DNA of 64,000 nt from Lactococcus ileimucosae (GCF_943193185.1 NZ_CALPDE010000002.1:62001-126000), one strand, 5' to 3'. Counted from the stretch's first letter, positions 8,976 to 19,700 are shown. Notes: generated by a model not told the origin, from the sequence alone. Translations and numbers: made by a program.

Positions 8976-9539
8976 GTGCCTAAAGCTACATACCTAAAGC
9001 TTCCAAAAGAAAAACAGCAGCGCATCTACGCGGCTTGTAAGACAGAATTTGCCGATAAACCCTTCCATCAGGCAACGGTCAGAAACATTGTGCAAAGTTT
9101 AGAGATTCCTCGGGGAAGTTTTTATCAATATTTTGAAGATTTAACGGATTGTTATATGTATGTCCTGTCTCAAGAGACAAGTGAGCTTCACCAACTTTTC
9201 TTAGATGCAATCCAAAAATATCCGCTTGAGAAAGCGGTAGACGAATACAAGCATTTACTACTAAAGGAACTCGTGCATAATGAAAATTACGCCATCTACA
9301 AATATCGCTTTTTAGATTGGAACCACGAGTTGACTTTAGCTTGGAAAAAGTATAACCCTCAAACATTTGTGAGTAAAGAGCCTGTTTCGCCAATGATTTC
9401 CGTGTTTAAAGCGGTTGTACACGATCTGGTTTACAGATTATTTGCGGAAGAGTGGAGTGATCAAGAGTTTGTAGCGCACTATGACAGTGAAGTCGCAGTG
9501 GTTATGAATGGCCTTTCCGGCAGCCAAAATCATCAGTAA
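8976..9539 (+). CDS. hrtR: heme-sensing TetR-family repressor HrtR
   Basis: Represses the heme efflux operon and is released from DNA by heme. 187 residues from GTG 8976 (GGAGG just upstream). The HTH is at about residues 32-52, with the very characteristic IPRGSFYQYFEDL. H72 (in ELHQLF) and H149 (in VVHDLVYRLF) fall exactly at the positions of the two axial heme ligands of L. lactis HrtR, and the stretch YKYRFLDW is also conserved. It is first in the operon hrtR-hrtB-hrtA, as in L. lactis (ygfCBA). Identification rests on remembered similarity plus these two residues and the operator. Confidence 0.92.
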   Translation: MPKATYLKLPKEKQQRIYAACKTEFADKPFHQATVRNIVQSLEIPRGSFYQYFEDLTDCYMYVLSQETSELHQLFLDAIQKYPLEKAVDEYKHLLLKELVHNENYAIYKYRFLDWNHELTLAWKKYNPQTFVSKEPVSPMISVFKAVVHDLVYRLFAEEWSDQEFVAHYDSEVAVVMNGLSGSQNHQ

Positions 9540-9574
9540 AGAAGAGAACATTAAGTTCTCCAAGGAGTTGTATT

Positions 9575-10648
9575 ATGTTTTTATCACTAAAAGAAATATT
9601 TTATTACAAGACAAGGTACACTTTGATTGCAACAATCATATTTTTGGTTTCTTATGTTGTTTTCATATTGTCAGGTCTATCGACTGGCCTTGCAGACCAG
9701 TTTAAACAAGCTGTAGTGGATTGGAATGCAGAAAAGATTGTTCTGTCAGACAGTTCGAATAATATTTTATCTGCTTCTCAAATTTCAAAAACAGAGTTAG
9801 ATAATATTGAAGGAGACGAATTATCTCCCGTTTCGATTTTTTCAACATCGATCAATCAAGGAGAAGATAAAAGAGAGAATATTACAGTCATGGCGCTTCC
9901 AATCGGCTCTGACATTCTACCGAATGTAAAGGAAGGCAACGATTTTTCGGAAGATAAAAAAGAAATCGTCATCCCAGAAAATCTTGCCGACAAGGGTTAT
10001 AAAGTTGGAGACAAGATAAAGGTAGGGAATAACGATACAGAGTTAAAAATCGTTGGCATTGCCAAACCGACTTACTACTCCGCAACACCTGTCGTCTACA
10101 GTTCATTTACTACGCTTTCCGCAATTAAAAACATGAACGCAGCCGCCGCAGATGGTTCTGTGAATGGTGTCATTGTAAAATCTGGTCAAGTAACCTTGAA
10201 GGGTTCAAGCTCAGATAAATTAAAAGTCATCACAACTTCTGAACTTATCAACAACATTCCTGGTTATTCCGCACAGAAAACAACACTGAGCGCGATGATT
10301 TATTTCTTGTTCTTGATTGTGCTGCTCATTATTGCCGTCTTTATGTATGTTATCACGCTTCAAAAAGTTCCCATCTTTGGGATTATGAAGGCACAAGGGA
10401 TTTCAAACTTCCTTATCATGAAGTCCATCTTATGGCAAAGTTTCTGGCTGGCACTGGTTGGTGTTGTTGTAGCTTTTGGTGGGAGCTATCTCACAAGCTT
10501 CGTGCTTCCGCAAGCCATGCCATTTGCCATTGATTTTTCTATCTGGACAATTTATGGTTTCGTATTGATTATCGTGTCCATACTGGGTTCTGTATTTTCA
10601 CTGTATACGATAAGAAAAATTGATCCTACTCAAGCGATTGGAGGTTAA
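9575..10648 (+). CDS. hrtB: heme efflux ABC transporter permease HrtB
   Basis: Membrane subunit of the MacB/FtsX-type HrtBA exporter that protects respiring or heme-exposed lactococci from toxic heme. 357 residues: one membrane segment at about 17-38, an extracytoplasmic domain at about 40-235, then three membrane segments (about 240-265, 285-310, 318-345), the FtsX layout. CAAGGAG precedes ATG 9575. It lies 35 nt after hrtR and one base before hrtA, so the three are co-transcribed under HrtR. Confidence 0.9.
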   Translation: MFLSLKEIFYYKTRYTLIATIIFLVSYVVFILSGLSTGLADQFKQAVVDWNAEKIVLSDSSNNILSASQISKTELDNIEGDELSPVSIFSTSINQGEDKRENITVMALPIGSDILPNVKEGNDFSEDKKEIVIPENLADKGYKVGDKIKVGNNDTELKIVGIAKPTYYSATPVVYSSFTTLSAIKNMNAAAADGSVNGVIVKSGQVTLKGSSSDKLKVITTSELINNIPGYSAQKTTLSAMIYFLFLIVLLIIAVFMYVITLQKVPIFGIMKAQGISNFLIMKSILWQSFWLALVGVVVAFGGSYLTSFVLPQAMPFAIDFSIWTIYGFVLIIVSILGSVFSLYTIRKIDPTQAIGG

Positions 10649-10649
10649 A

Positions 10650-11321
10650 ATGAAAGATATTCTACTTATGGATAAAGTCACAAAGAGCTTTGGTAAGGGG
10701 CGAACAGAAGTTCAAGCCTTGAAAGGCATTGACTTACGGGTGAAAGCTGGGGAATTCATCTCAATCATTGGTCCTTCAGGTTCTGGTAAAAGTACTTTTC
10801 TAACAATTGCTGGAGGGCTTCAGTCTTCAACAACAGGGACAACAAAAATCAATACGATTGATTTTAATAAACTTTCAGAAAAAGAACGCTCCAAAGTAAG
10901 ATTTAAAGAAGTGGGTTTTATCTTGCAAGCTTCGAACCTCATTCCTTATTTGACCGTCAAAGAACAGTTGAAACTTGTGGATAAGATAAATAAAAAGAAC
11001 ATCAATCGAGAGAAAATAGATGAAATGCTCGACGCCTTAGATATTTTAGAGCTACAAGATAAATATCCTGGGGAACTTTCTGGTGGTGAGCGGCAACGTG
11101 TTGCAATCACACGTGCACTCTATAATAATCCGAGTTTGATCTTGGCAGACGAACCAACAGCCAGCTTAGATACAGAAAGAGCTTATCAAGTTGTGGATAT
11201 TTTGAGAAAAGAAGCACATGAAAAAAATAAAGCAACCATTATGGTGACACATGATGCACGGATGATCAAAAATAGTGATAGCGTATATCGTATTGAAGAC
11301 GGAAATCTCTACAGAGAGTAG
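10650..11321 (+). CDS. hrtA: heme efflux ABC transporter ATPase HrtA
   Basis: ATPase of the HrtBA exporter. Walker A GPSGSGKST at residues 41-49, signature LSGGERQRVAI, Walker B LILADEPTASLD, and the H-loop in VTHDARM. 223 residues from ATG 10650, which has GGAGG 5 nt upstream inside the end of hrtB; a longer frame from 10620 is less likely. The MacB/LolD-like subfamily agrees with the FtsX-like partner. Confidence 0.92.
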   Translation: MKDILLMDKVTKSFGKGRTEVQALKGIDLRVKAGEFISIIGPSGSGKSTFLTIAGGLQSSTTGTTKINTIDFNKLSEKERSKVRFKEVGFILQASNLIPYLTVKEQLKLVDKINKKNINREKIDEMLDALDILELQDKYPGELSGGERQRVAITRALYNNPSLILADEPTASLDTERAYQVVDILRKEAHEKNKATIMVTHDARMIKNSDSVYRIEDGNLYRE

Positions 11322-11577
11322 ATAAGGTTTAGAATTGGAGAGATACAGAGCAAAGAGAGAGGTGAAGCTGTTCAAAAGTCAAAAGGTTCATTTTCCTAAC
11401 TTTTCTTCGGAAGATTGGGAGGAGTCTCTAGATTGCCAAAGATATTTTTATCAATGTTGGTGTTTGGATAGATGCAGTACACTTATAATCTCAACACTGT
11501 TCTTGCAATATTGAATTCTAACTTAAGTTCATGAGACAGAAGTTCTGACAATATTCTAAAAGAACTTCTATAATGTG

Positions 11578-11617
11578 AAAAAAACCATAAGGCACTCATT
11601 CAGCCTTGTGGTTTTTA
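11578..11617 (+). terminator. hairpin with T-run at the very start of a predicted transcript
   Basis: AAAACCATAAGGC (11581-11593) pairs with GCCTTGTGGTTTT, followed by more T. It may end hrtRBA (257 nt downstream). It may also cut short RNA from the promoter at 11545-11574, whose start is expected near 11581, giving a tiny RNA or a gated downstream frame. Confidence 0.65.
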
Positions 11618-11635
11618 TCTCCAAGGAGATGCGTT

Positions 11636-11756
11636 ATGAAACTTTTTTGGATAGTTTCAAGCAAATGATGAGGGAATTTTTTCTTGTACAGACTGTTTAT
11701 CGCCTGACCTATCTATACATACTCTATAAATTGTTTGATGCCCGTAATGCTTAGAC
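11636..11756 (+). pseudogene. possible decayed small ORF
   Basis: AAGGAG with 7 nt spacing leads to ATG 11636, but this frame stops after ten codons (MKLFWIVSSK). An overlapping frame continues through EFFLVQTVYRLTYLYILY to a stop at 11756. The ribosome site is itself inside the palindrome ATCTCCAAGGAGAT. It could be a frameshifted remnant or a short translated leader; no family is recognised. Confidence 0.25.
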
Positions 11757-11945
11757 TTAACTTTTTTAGTCATTTGAAGATCCCAAGGCTTCTGATCTTC
11801 GTGTGATAGCTGGAAATAATCCTTCTTTATCATAATATATTAGTATTATATTGAACAGGTAACATTGTAAGCGGCGAAAGTTCTGATAGAAATAGTCCAA
11901 AGCATATGGAAATTAAAGTTTTTTTCTCCCGTTTTTTGTGGAAAC

Positions 11946-11954
11946 TGATATAAT
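11946..11954 (+). promoter_or_regulatory. extended -10 promoter of kup
   Basis: TGATATAAT, 95 nt upstream of the kup start. The leader contains a G+C-rich stretch (about 12005-12025, GGAGAAG...CTTCCCCCC) that could fold; no known riboswitch was recognised. Confidence 0.6.
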
Positions 11955-12048
11955 GATTCTAAGAAACTGAGATAATGTTAAGTTTCGTAATTTTGTAAGG
12001 TTTCTGGAGAAGCGCAGACTTCCCCCCTTTGAATGAAAGAGGTTTTGT

Positions 12049-14097
12049 ATGAGTTATTCGAGTGACAAGTCGTTTAATAAGGCTACTTCAGCAGGCTTTA
12101 TTATTGCGCTTGGTGTAGTTTATGGTGATATTGGGACAAGTCCTTTATATACCATGCAGTCGATTGTTTCAGGACAAGGTGGCCTTCAAAATATTTCGGA
12201 GAGTTTTATCTTAGGAGCTGTATCGCTAGTTATCTGGACTTTAACGGTGATTACAACAGTTAAGTATGTTTTGATTGCACTTCAAGCGGATAATCACCAT
12301 GAAGGGGGAATATTTTCACTCTTTACCTTGGTACGTCGTATGGCTAAATGGTTAATCATACCAGCTATGATTGGAGGAGCGACTCTGCTTGCAGATGGGG
12401 CTTTAACACCAGCAGTCACAGTAACATCTGCTGTTGAAGGTTTAAAGGGAGTACCAGGGTTAGGAGAAATTTACGCCAATCAATCATGGGTTGTTGTGAC
12501 CACGCTTATTATTTTGGCGGTTCTTTTCCTTATTCAAAGGTTTGGTACAGGACTTGTTGGGAAGCTGTTTGGTCCGATAATGTTTATCTGGTTTGCTTTT
12601 TTAGCTGCAACAGGCCTTTTTAATTCCTTGACAAATCTAGAGATTTTTAAAGCTATCAATCCCTACTATGCTCTGCATCTTCTCTTAAGTCCAGAAAATA
12701 AGGCTGGTATCTTTATCTTAGGTTCTATTTTCTTGGCTACAACAGGAGCAGAGGCACTTTATTCTGACCTTGGACATGTAGGGCGAGGAAATATTTATAG
12801 GAGCTGGCCTTTTGTTAAGTTGGCTATTGTTTTGTCTTATTGTGGTCAAGGCGCTTGGTTGCTCGCGCATAAAGGGGGAGACTTGGAAGGAATGAACCCC
12901 TTCTTTGTCATCATACCTTCTGAGATGATGATTTATGCGGTTATTTTAGCAACTTTTGCCTCAATTATTGCTTCCCAGTCTTTAATCTCAGGATCATTTA
13001 CGTTGGTTTCAGAAGCGATTCGTTTAAAACTCCTGCCAATGATGCGTATCTACTACCCAGGAAAAACTTTAGGTCAACTGTATATTCCAGCAGTGAATCT
13101 GGCCTTATGGCTAGCAACCAGTGGCATTGTCCTGTATTTCAGAAGTGCCGAGCATATGGAGGCAGCTTATGGCTTAGCGATTACTGTTACGATGTTGATG
13201 ACAACAGTTCTCTTGTCTTACTATTTGATTTACAAAGGTGTTAAGCGCATCTTGGCTTATTTAATTGCTGCCTTTTTTGCCAGTATCGAATTCATCTTTT
13301 TCATCGCCTCTGCAGCAAAATTTGTCCATGGTGGTTATGTTGTTGTTATCATGGCAGCATTGATTGTGTTTGTAATGTTTATCTGGTTTCAAGCAAATAA
13401 AAGTGTGAATAAGTATATCAAATCCTTGAACCTTAACGACTTTAAAGGGCAACTTAAAGCTTTAAAAGAAGACAGAGAGTTGGACCTTTATCAGACCAAC
13501 ATTGTTTATTTGAGTAATAAAATGGAAGGTGATTTTATTGATCGCTCCATCTTATATTCTATTTTGGATAAAAGGCCAAAGAAAGCAGAAGTTTATTGGT
13601 TTGTTAACGTCAAGGTTACAGATGAACCGTGGACTTCGGAATATGAGGTAGATATGATGGGAACAGACTACATTGTCAAAGTTCATCTTTACTTAGGATT
13701 TCGCATGAAACAAGAGGTCCCACGCTATTTGAGAACAATAGTGAAAGACTTAATCGCATCAGGAAGGTTACCTAAGCAAAAACAAAAATATACGACAATG
13801 CCAGGCCGAAATGTCGGTGATTTTAGATTTGTTGTTATTGAAGAACGTGTGACAAATGCACAAGAGCTTCCAAGTTTTGATCGATTTGTTTTGAAAGCCA
13901 AAGCTGCCATCAAACGATATACAGCTACGCCAGACCGCTGGTTTGGCTTACAGTTCTCAGAAGTTTCCTTGGAAAGGGTGCCCTTAATCTTATCAGATGT
14001 ACATAATTTGAATATTTATGAGCGTGTCAAAACGGAGGAAACTGAGGAAGATACGTTTGAAAATGTGAGAAAGGAAAACTCGACAACTGAAAAATAG
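12049..14097 (+). CDS. kup: Kup/HAK-family potassium uptake protein
   Basis: Proton-coupled potassium importer in the cytoplasmic membrane. 682 residues: about 12 membrane segments in the first 460 residues and a cytoplasmic C-terminal domain of about 220 residues. The family hallmark [13 protein letters not shown] is at residues 22-34, followed by [15 protein letters not shown] and [23 protein letters not shown] precedes ATG 12049. In L. lactis the KupA and KupB transporters are inhibited by c-di-AMP; whether this one is cannot be seen. Monocistronic. Confidence 0.95.
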   Translation: MSYSSDKSFNKATSAGFIIALGVVYGDIGTSPLYTMQSIVSGQGGLQNISESFILGAVSLVIWTLTVITTVKYVLIALQADNHHEGGIFSLFTLVRRMAKWLIIPAMIGGATLLADGALTPAVTVTSAVEGLKGVPGLGEIYANQSWVVVTTLIILAVLFLIQRFGTGLVGKLFGPIMFIWFAFLAATGLFNSLTNLEIFKAINPYYALHLLLSPENKAGIFILGSIFLATTGAEALYSDLGHVGRGNIYRSWPFVKLAIVLSYCGQGAWLLAHKGGDLEGMNPFFVIIPSEMMIYAVILATFASIIASQSLISGSFTLVSEAIRLKLLPMMRIYYPGKTLGQLYIPAVNLALWLATSGIVLYFRSAEHMEAAYGLAITVTMLMTTVLLSYYLIYKGVKRILAYLIAAFFASIEFIFFIASAAKFVHGGYVVVIMAALIVFVMFIWFQANKSVNKYIKSLNLNDFKGQLKALKEDRELDLYQTNIVYLSNKMEGDFIDRSILYSILDKRPKKAEVYWFVNVKVTDEPWTSEYEVDMMGTDYIVKVHLYLGFRMKQEVPRYLRTIVKDLIASGRLPKQKQKYTTMPGRNVGDFRFVVIEERVTNAQELPSFDRFVLKAKAAIKRYTATPDRWFGLQFSEVSLERVPLILSDVHNLNIYERVKTEETEEDTFENVRKENSTTEK

Positions 14098-14263
14098 GAA
14101 GGGATTCTAAAAATAAAAGCAGGATTCTCAACTATGCGATTCTATTTCCATGAATTTTGAATAAAGGGACTTTTTCAGCAGTTTTAACGTTTTTTCCAGT
14201 TACTGTTTTACTTTAGTATCAATGCCCCATTAAGACAATCAAAAAATGAACAACTGAGAAACA

Positions 14264-14289
14264 ATTGTGAAATATTGTGATATTATAAT
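14264..14289 (+). promoter_or_regulatory. promoter with 10-nt-period repeats before the SLH/C39 protein gene
   Basis: ATTGTGA at 14264-14270 and again at 14274-14280 sit directly upstream of TATAAT (14284-14289), i.e. over the -35 region. Such tandem repeats suggest a regulator site. No consensus -35 is visible. Confidence 0.45.
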
Positions 14290-14366
14290 ACTATAAGTAA
14301 AAGACAGCGATAGAGTAAATAGAATTCATAGGAATTTATGGAAAATAAGGTTGGGGGATATAAAAC

Positions 14367-15884
14367 GTGAAAAAACATCAAAAAATATTAATGCTCAGTG
14401 TCTTGGTAATGTCTTCAGTGCAAGGCGGAGTAGTAGAGGCAAGTGAAGTATTTTTAGATACTAAGGAAGAGCGTGCCCAAGTAACTTCTAGTCCTGAAAA
14501 GAGTGATACTTTAGAGAACAGTGGATTTAACACGAATGATTCAGAGATAGCCGATGAACAGGTGTTTCCACCGGAGGGTTCAATTGAAGATAGCGGTTCC
14601 GAGGATAAAAGTTCTTCAGGATTAGACAATGAAACAGAAAAGAGCGGTTCAAGTCAAAAAATTGGAAATGAAAAAGTTATAGAGGAAGGTACAGCTGAAA
14701 AGCCTAAGAAAACTGATGCTTCGGAAGAAGCTAGCAGGGAAAGTACTTTTCAAGAAAATTTATCAAGAAAAAATCTTCCAAAGGTTCCTGTAAGGCTTAA
14801 GCCATTACCGGTAAAAAATTCAGGTTCTCCATTTAGAGATACATCACGGTCAATATTTAAAAATCATATCAATTGGATATATAGTCGAGGAATTACGACA
14901 GGATATACACCAACAACATATAATCCCGAAGCGAAGGTAACTCGAGGGGAGATGGCTGTATTTCTTTACCGACTAGCAGGTATTTCAGCTTATAATCCTC
15001 CGTTTAACGTTTATACAGATGTGAGTCAGTACAAAAATCAAATTCTTTGGTTGACTGCAGCAAATATTTCAAATGGAACAGTACCACACTATAACCCAAA
15101 AGGTAAGGTGACACGAGGACAAATGGCTGCATTTCTACATAGAATGGCAAAAGCATCAGGAAAAGCTCCTGTTTCTGGAAAATATAATCCAAAATTTTGG
15201 GATGTCAAAGACAGTATGTTTAAAAATGACATTGGTTGGCTAAGTTCGAAAGGAATTACAACAGGATATACACCGACCTCCTTTAATCCTGATGCAGACA
15301 TTACACGTGGGGAGATGGCTGCCTTCCTTTATCGCTTTTATAATGTTACAGTAAATAATCAGAAACTTCCCCCTGCTCCACAACCCTATGCGAATCAGCC
15401 TGTATATTATTCTCAGCTTGATTCAAGATGGAGAAATATCAGATTAAATGCGTCTAACGTAGGTGTATCAGGCTGCGTTCCTACGAGTCTCGCGATGATT
15501 TTACGAGGCAGTTATGGAATGAATGTAGACCCAGGAATTGTGGCTAAAAAAGCTGACACTATTAGTCGCGAAAGTTTTGGTCTTTCGGGTAGGGATTTGA
15601 TAAATACAGCCAAGTCATATGGTCGTAATGTTGAAGTGATTCATAATAAGGAAAGAGCCGCTTCCTTACTAAAAGCAGGATATCCATTAGTCTTTTACAT
15701 CAATGTAGGGATTGGTCATGCAGTAGTTGTTTCTGACTATAATAATGGCCTGGTAAATGTTAACGATCCTTATGGTAAATTATTCTATCCCACAGGTAAA
15801 ACGAGTTTAAATGAGTTGTGGGGACGTCCTAGTCAAGATGCAATGGATTGGAACGCAGGGAGACCCGTCTTTGCGGTTAAATAG
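14367..15884 (+). CDS. secreted protein with three SLH-like repeats and a C39-like peptidase domain
   Basis: Predicted exported cell-surface protein of 505 residues. A signal peptide occupies about residues 1-26 (hydrophobic MLSVLVMSSVQGGVVEA). A Ser/Glu/Lys-rich linker runs to about 145. Three repeats of S-layer-homology type follow at about 152-200, 210-262 and 275-325 (each with ITTGYTPT...F/YNP...TRGEMAAFLYR). The C-terminal 345-505 is a C39-like family 2 domain with catalytic Cys370 (SGCVPTS), His451 (IGHAVVV) and Asp467 (NVNDPYG). SLH-like repeats usually bind wall polymers and C39-like domains are thiol proteases, so it may cleave or anchor at the wall; the substrate is unknown. Start GTG 14367 has a G-rich ribosome site. 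A lipoprotein gene follows 10 nt later. Confidence 0.82.
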   Translation: MKKHQKILMLSVLVMSSVQGGVVEASEVFLDTKEERAQVTSSPEKSDTLENSGFNTNDSEIADEQVFPPEGSIEDSGSEDKSSSGLDNETEKSGSSQKIGNEKVIEEGTAEKPKKTDASEEASRESTFQENLSRKNLPKVPVRLKPLPVKNSGSPFRDTSRSIFKNHINWIYSRGITTGYTPTTYNPEAKVTRGEMAVFLYRLAGISAYNPPFNVYTDVSQYKNQILWLTAANISNGTVPHYNPKGKVTRGQMAAFLHRMAKASGKAPVSGKYNPKFWDVKDSMFKNDIGWLSSKGITTGYTPTSFNPDADITRGEMAAFLYRFYNVTVNNQKLPPAPQPYANQPVYYSQLDSRWRNIRLNASNVGVSGCVPTSLAMILRGSYGMNVDPGIVAKKADTISRESFGLSGRDLINTAKSYGRNVEVIHNKERAASLLKAGYPLVFYINVGIGHAVVVSDYNNGLVNVNDPYGKLFYPTGKTSLNELWGRPSQDAMDWNAGRPVFAVK

Positions 15885-15894
15885 GAGAGATGAC

Positions 15895-16332
15895 ATGAAA
15901 AAGTTAGTTGTGATATTTGTTTTGGTCATAAGTTTTTGGGGGTTATCTGGATGCAATCATGAAGCAACAGAGAAGCAATCTCCAAAACAATCCGGCTCAG
16001 AAATGTCTAAGAGTGAAAAAAGTACAGAGCAGTCTGAATCAGATAAAACAAAGGAATCAACAAGTACAAAAGAAACTGCTCCCGAGAAAAATGAGGGGGC
16101 AGAAAATTCTAAAGTATCAGATAATCCACAAGCACCCAATTCAGACGACACTATAAGAACTGAAGAAGGAAGGGCGACAGATTTAGGCAAAGCACGTATT
16201 ATTTTATACGAGGCAGGGATTGACTCTCATTCATTAACGAATGAGGAAATCTTAAGGATATGGAAACGTTCGCAAGGGACTAAGGATTTCGTAAAAAACA
16301 TAAGAGAAGTATTAGCGAAAAATGGCCATTAA
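15895..16332 (+). CDS. small lipoprotein, unknown function
   Basis: 145 residues from ATG 15895 (AGGAG upstream); the open frame begins earlier, but that part overlaps the previous gene. The N-terminus is a lipoprotein signal with lipobox LSGC (Cys near residue 18). A Lys/Ser/Glu/Thr-rich flexible linker runs to about residue 85. The conserved-looking C-terminus (about 90-145) is helical: RATDLGKARIILYEAGIDS and then IWKRSQGTKDFVKNIREVL. Ten nt after the SLH/C39 gene, so probably co-transcribed. Function not recognised. Confidence 0.75.
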   Translation: MKKLVVIFVLVISFWGLSGCNHEATEKQSPKQSGSEMSKSEKSTEQSESDKTKESTSTKETAPEKNEGAENSKVSDNPQAPNSDDTIRTEEGRATDLGKARIILYEAGIDSHSLTNEEILRIWKRSQGTKDFVKNIREVLAKNGH

Positions 16333-16473
16333 ATATTTCTGACAAAATGTTCAAAAGAAGATACAGGAGCTAGTTGTCAGAGAATTAACAGCATTTATCA
16401 GGAATACTCAAAAAATTTAGAATTCATTAATAATTGCTAGTGAAAGTTGTGAGGGTGATGTCCTGTAACAGTG

Positions 16474-16505
16474 AAATCGAGAAATATCAGTTTCTCGATT
16501 TTTTG
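16474..16505 (+). terminator. terminator after the lipoprotein gene
   Basis: AAATCGAGAAA (16474-16484) pairs perfectly with TTTCTCGATTT (16491-16501), then a T-run. Confidence 0.85.
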
Positions 16506-16660
16506 TGTATAGGCAAGTAAACTCTATCAGAAAAGTAAGCTCAAAGTGAATATTGTTTTAACCTAAATGTAACGGTAGAAACTTCAAAAAGAAATGAAAG
16601 ATAAATTAAAAACCTTGAATTAGAAATTTTATTATGATAAATTTAGGAAAGGAGAAGTTC

Positions 16661-16706
16661 GCCCCCAAAACAATTTTTTGGAAGACAGGAGGCAGAGGGC
16701 TTTTTT
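16661..16706 (+). terminator. possible attenuator in the adhesin leader
   Basis: GCCC (16661-16664) can pair with GGGC (16697-16700) enclosing a hairpin CCAAAA/TTTTGG, and T6 follows at 16701-16706. It lies 56 nt before the adhesin start, so it would stop transcripts from an upstream promoter unless overcome. The stem is imperfect. Confidence 0.4.
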
Positions 16707-16761
16707 GTATAAAATTTAAAATTAAAAGAACCATAAAAATGAAAGGTTTGAGGAACTAAGG

Positions 16762-19700
16762 ATGTTCAAAAATAAATGTATCAAAGGATTCAGGATGTGG
16801 AAATCCGGGAAGAAATGGTGTGTATCCGGTGCAGTATTTATTATGGTATTGTTCGGACCATCTGATATATTAGGTGCTGCGGATGTCATTACTCATCCTT
16901 TAGAGGGAGAAACTTCTGTCGCGAGTGACTTAAATACTGGTTCATCAGCTGATACTGTTAAGCCGAACACAGTTACAGATGAGTCCGCTTCAACAGAAAC
17001 AGATAAGGGAAGCAGTACCGAAGGAGTAGGAAAACTACGCAGAGTATCTACAGCTGCAGCAGAAGCTATGAATCTTAGTTTAGATATGGATGCGAGTACG
17101 ACAACTACTGAAAATGATGTCAGTTTTAATCTGACATCTGATGGTGTAGGATGGCCGAGTAGTCCAGCCGAATCTAAACAATTTGGAGTTGCAGGTAATT
17201 TTACTGCTGGGCAAGTGATAACAATAACTGTTCCTAAAGGAATAGTGGTCTCAACATATGATGCTGTTGCAGGTATGACTGTGTCAAAATCACAAAGTGG
17301 GAAAAACACAGTATTAACTTATAGGGCAACAACTGATATCACTGCATCGTTCAATGTTTCTTACTATTTTGGAACTCAGGGAGACAACGCCCAATTTGCT
17401 CCTGGTTCTACTGCTTTACCCGTGACTGTAACCAGTGACACGACAACTGTTTCGGGTAACATCATTGCGGTAAATCCTACAACAAGTAGTGCAACTGCCA
17501 GAGTTCATAACACAGCAGTGTCTAATAATGTCTTTACAGCAGATGGAAATTCAATATATAACTTTGTTTTAGGCATAAAGACAACTCCAGATTTTACGGA
17601 TTCAAGTCAACAAATTACCCAAGCAATACATGCTAAAATGTCAGGTGTCATTCATGTACCAAAGGGATTTGTCCTTACAGGAGCTTCTGTTGCTAATTAT
17701 TTAGACACTCAAGCCAATGCTCCAACAGACGGAGGTGCAGTTCCACCAATTCCAAGCGGTTTGACACAACCAGGAGGAGCAGGTTCTGACATCATCGTAT
17801 CTGATATAGTTGGTGGAGGTTACAACCGGTACAATGAAGCTTTTCTGTACTTGTACGGCTATTTTGCCACAGGAACTGAAGCTGGTACATATAATTTCTC
17901 AACGGACTTATCTCTTCATCCACAATATTATGATGGAACAGTTGGAAATATTCCTGTAAGTAGAGGAAGTTTTTCTGATATCACTATTGGTTCTGCAAAC
18001 CCAGGTACGATGACTGCAAAATATGGCGGGGTTTTAGAAGGCTATGATACAAATAGCTTAGATTTAGACCATGCAGGCTTTTATTCAAAAACAATCAGTA
18101 AAGATACGGGAGTAACAGGATTTGTCACAGGAAAGACATCAGACACATCTGTCAACAAAATTACAACCCTTCCTACAGTGGCAGTTGATTTCTTGGATAC
18201 AACTGTAAACCAGACAAATGAGCTGCGGGATTATAAAGTAACACTTCCAGAAAAATGGTGTGGAAATACAACGGATATTATTCTCTCTACCATTTCAAGA
18301 GGAATTGTAAGTGATAGTGGAAATGAGAATAACAATGGGCCTTTTACTGTTGTTATGGACAATGGCAGTACGTACACAGTGAGCTCCTTGAATAGTGCTG
18401 ATGCAGCTATTACTTCCGCTATTGCGGCCGGAGCGCATATTAAAAGTATCTCAGCCCAAGCTAAAGTCCTTGCAGGAAATAACATTCAAGTTCAGTTAAG
18501 AAATGCTGTTATTGAAGACGGCGCTTATAATAACGGAGACCGAGTTCCTATTCAGCTAGACGTTCACAGTGTGACCTCTAATACTGATATAAGCGTGGTC
18601 GGACATTTAAAATACTTTGATGAAAGTGCAGTAAGTTCTTCACAATTTAGTGTAAGGAACACACTTGACTACAATATCTCTGGTACATATACTCAGGGAC
18701 AAACGTTTACTACTGGAGCGAAGTGGACGTTGCTTAATAAAGAAACAACCTTGAGTAACAGTATAGACGGAAGAATATTAATCCCTGGAACAGCTATTGC
18801 CGGAGCTACAGCTGATGTTAAATTGCCTACCATAATCATAAGTAGTGTTGATAAAGGAATGATAGACCTTGATCAAAGTAGACTTGGAAATTGGGGCTGG
18901 ATATATAATGGGAAGAAATATTCTCCGGTGATTACTGATATGGGAATAGATCCGACGACTGGTGAACATTTAACAAAATTAGATTTCTCACAATACACTG
19001 TTACAATCCCAGCAGACACAAACCCAGATAGGGCGTTTATGTTTCCAGATGCGTTGCCGTGGAAAGTTAGCGATATCGCCGCTCCCGCAACTGGTGTAAC
19101 TTCTCATTGGATTTCACAATTGATAGACAACAATAAGGATGCGCTTCATCCTGTCTACGGTGGAAAAACTTATGATGGTTCAACTGGGATGAAATGGACA
19201 GTTACAGCTCCAGCTCATATTGCTGCAAAAGTAGGAATAGCGGGAAGCAAAACAGGGGAAAATACTTTTTACACGGAGAAAACTGGGAGTGCTGGCTTTG
19301 ACAGAGGGTTGAAATCTGATGACTCAGACGATAACAACTCTGGACGTATTATGTTATCAGTGACCAATGGTTCACCTGGAGACTATACAAATGCCCAAGA
19401 AGTTGCTGTTTTACCAAGTGTTGAAAACGGTGATAAATTTACACTTAACTTAACAGGACCTGTAAATGAAATTCAGGGATCAGGTGCAAGAGTGCTCTAC
19501 TCTACAAAAGCGTATTCTCTTCCTAAAAATGGCTCCTATCAATCGCTAGATTTAACGACCAGCGATTGGGTAGATGAGAGTAAAGTGAATGATTGGTCTA
19601 CAGTACGTTCTGTTGCCCTTGTTTCAGATAAACTAGCCTCTCAAACTGTATTGGCGGGCTATCTACCTGTAGCAGTTGCTGACATTAAAAATACGAAGAT

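Larger units (their letters stand above)
11322..12048. other. 727-nt gene-poor region between hrtA and kup
   Basis: No gene of normal length is present. It holds a good promoter (CTGACA 11545-11550, 18-nt spacer, TATAAT 11569-11574) followed at once by a terminator-like hairpin, then a short decayed-looking frame, and finally the kup promoter. The stretch at about 11343-11380 resembles a stretch after the lysozyme-like gene (about 45172-45206), perhaps a short intergenic repeat. Confidence 0.6.
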
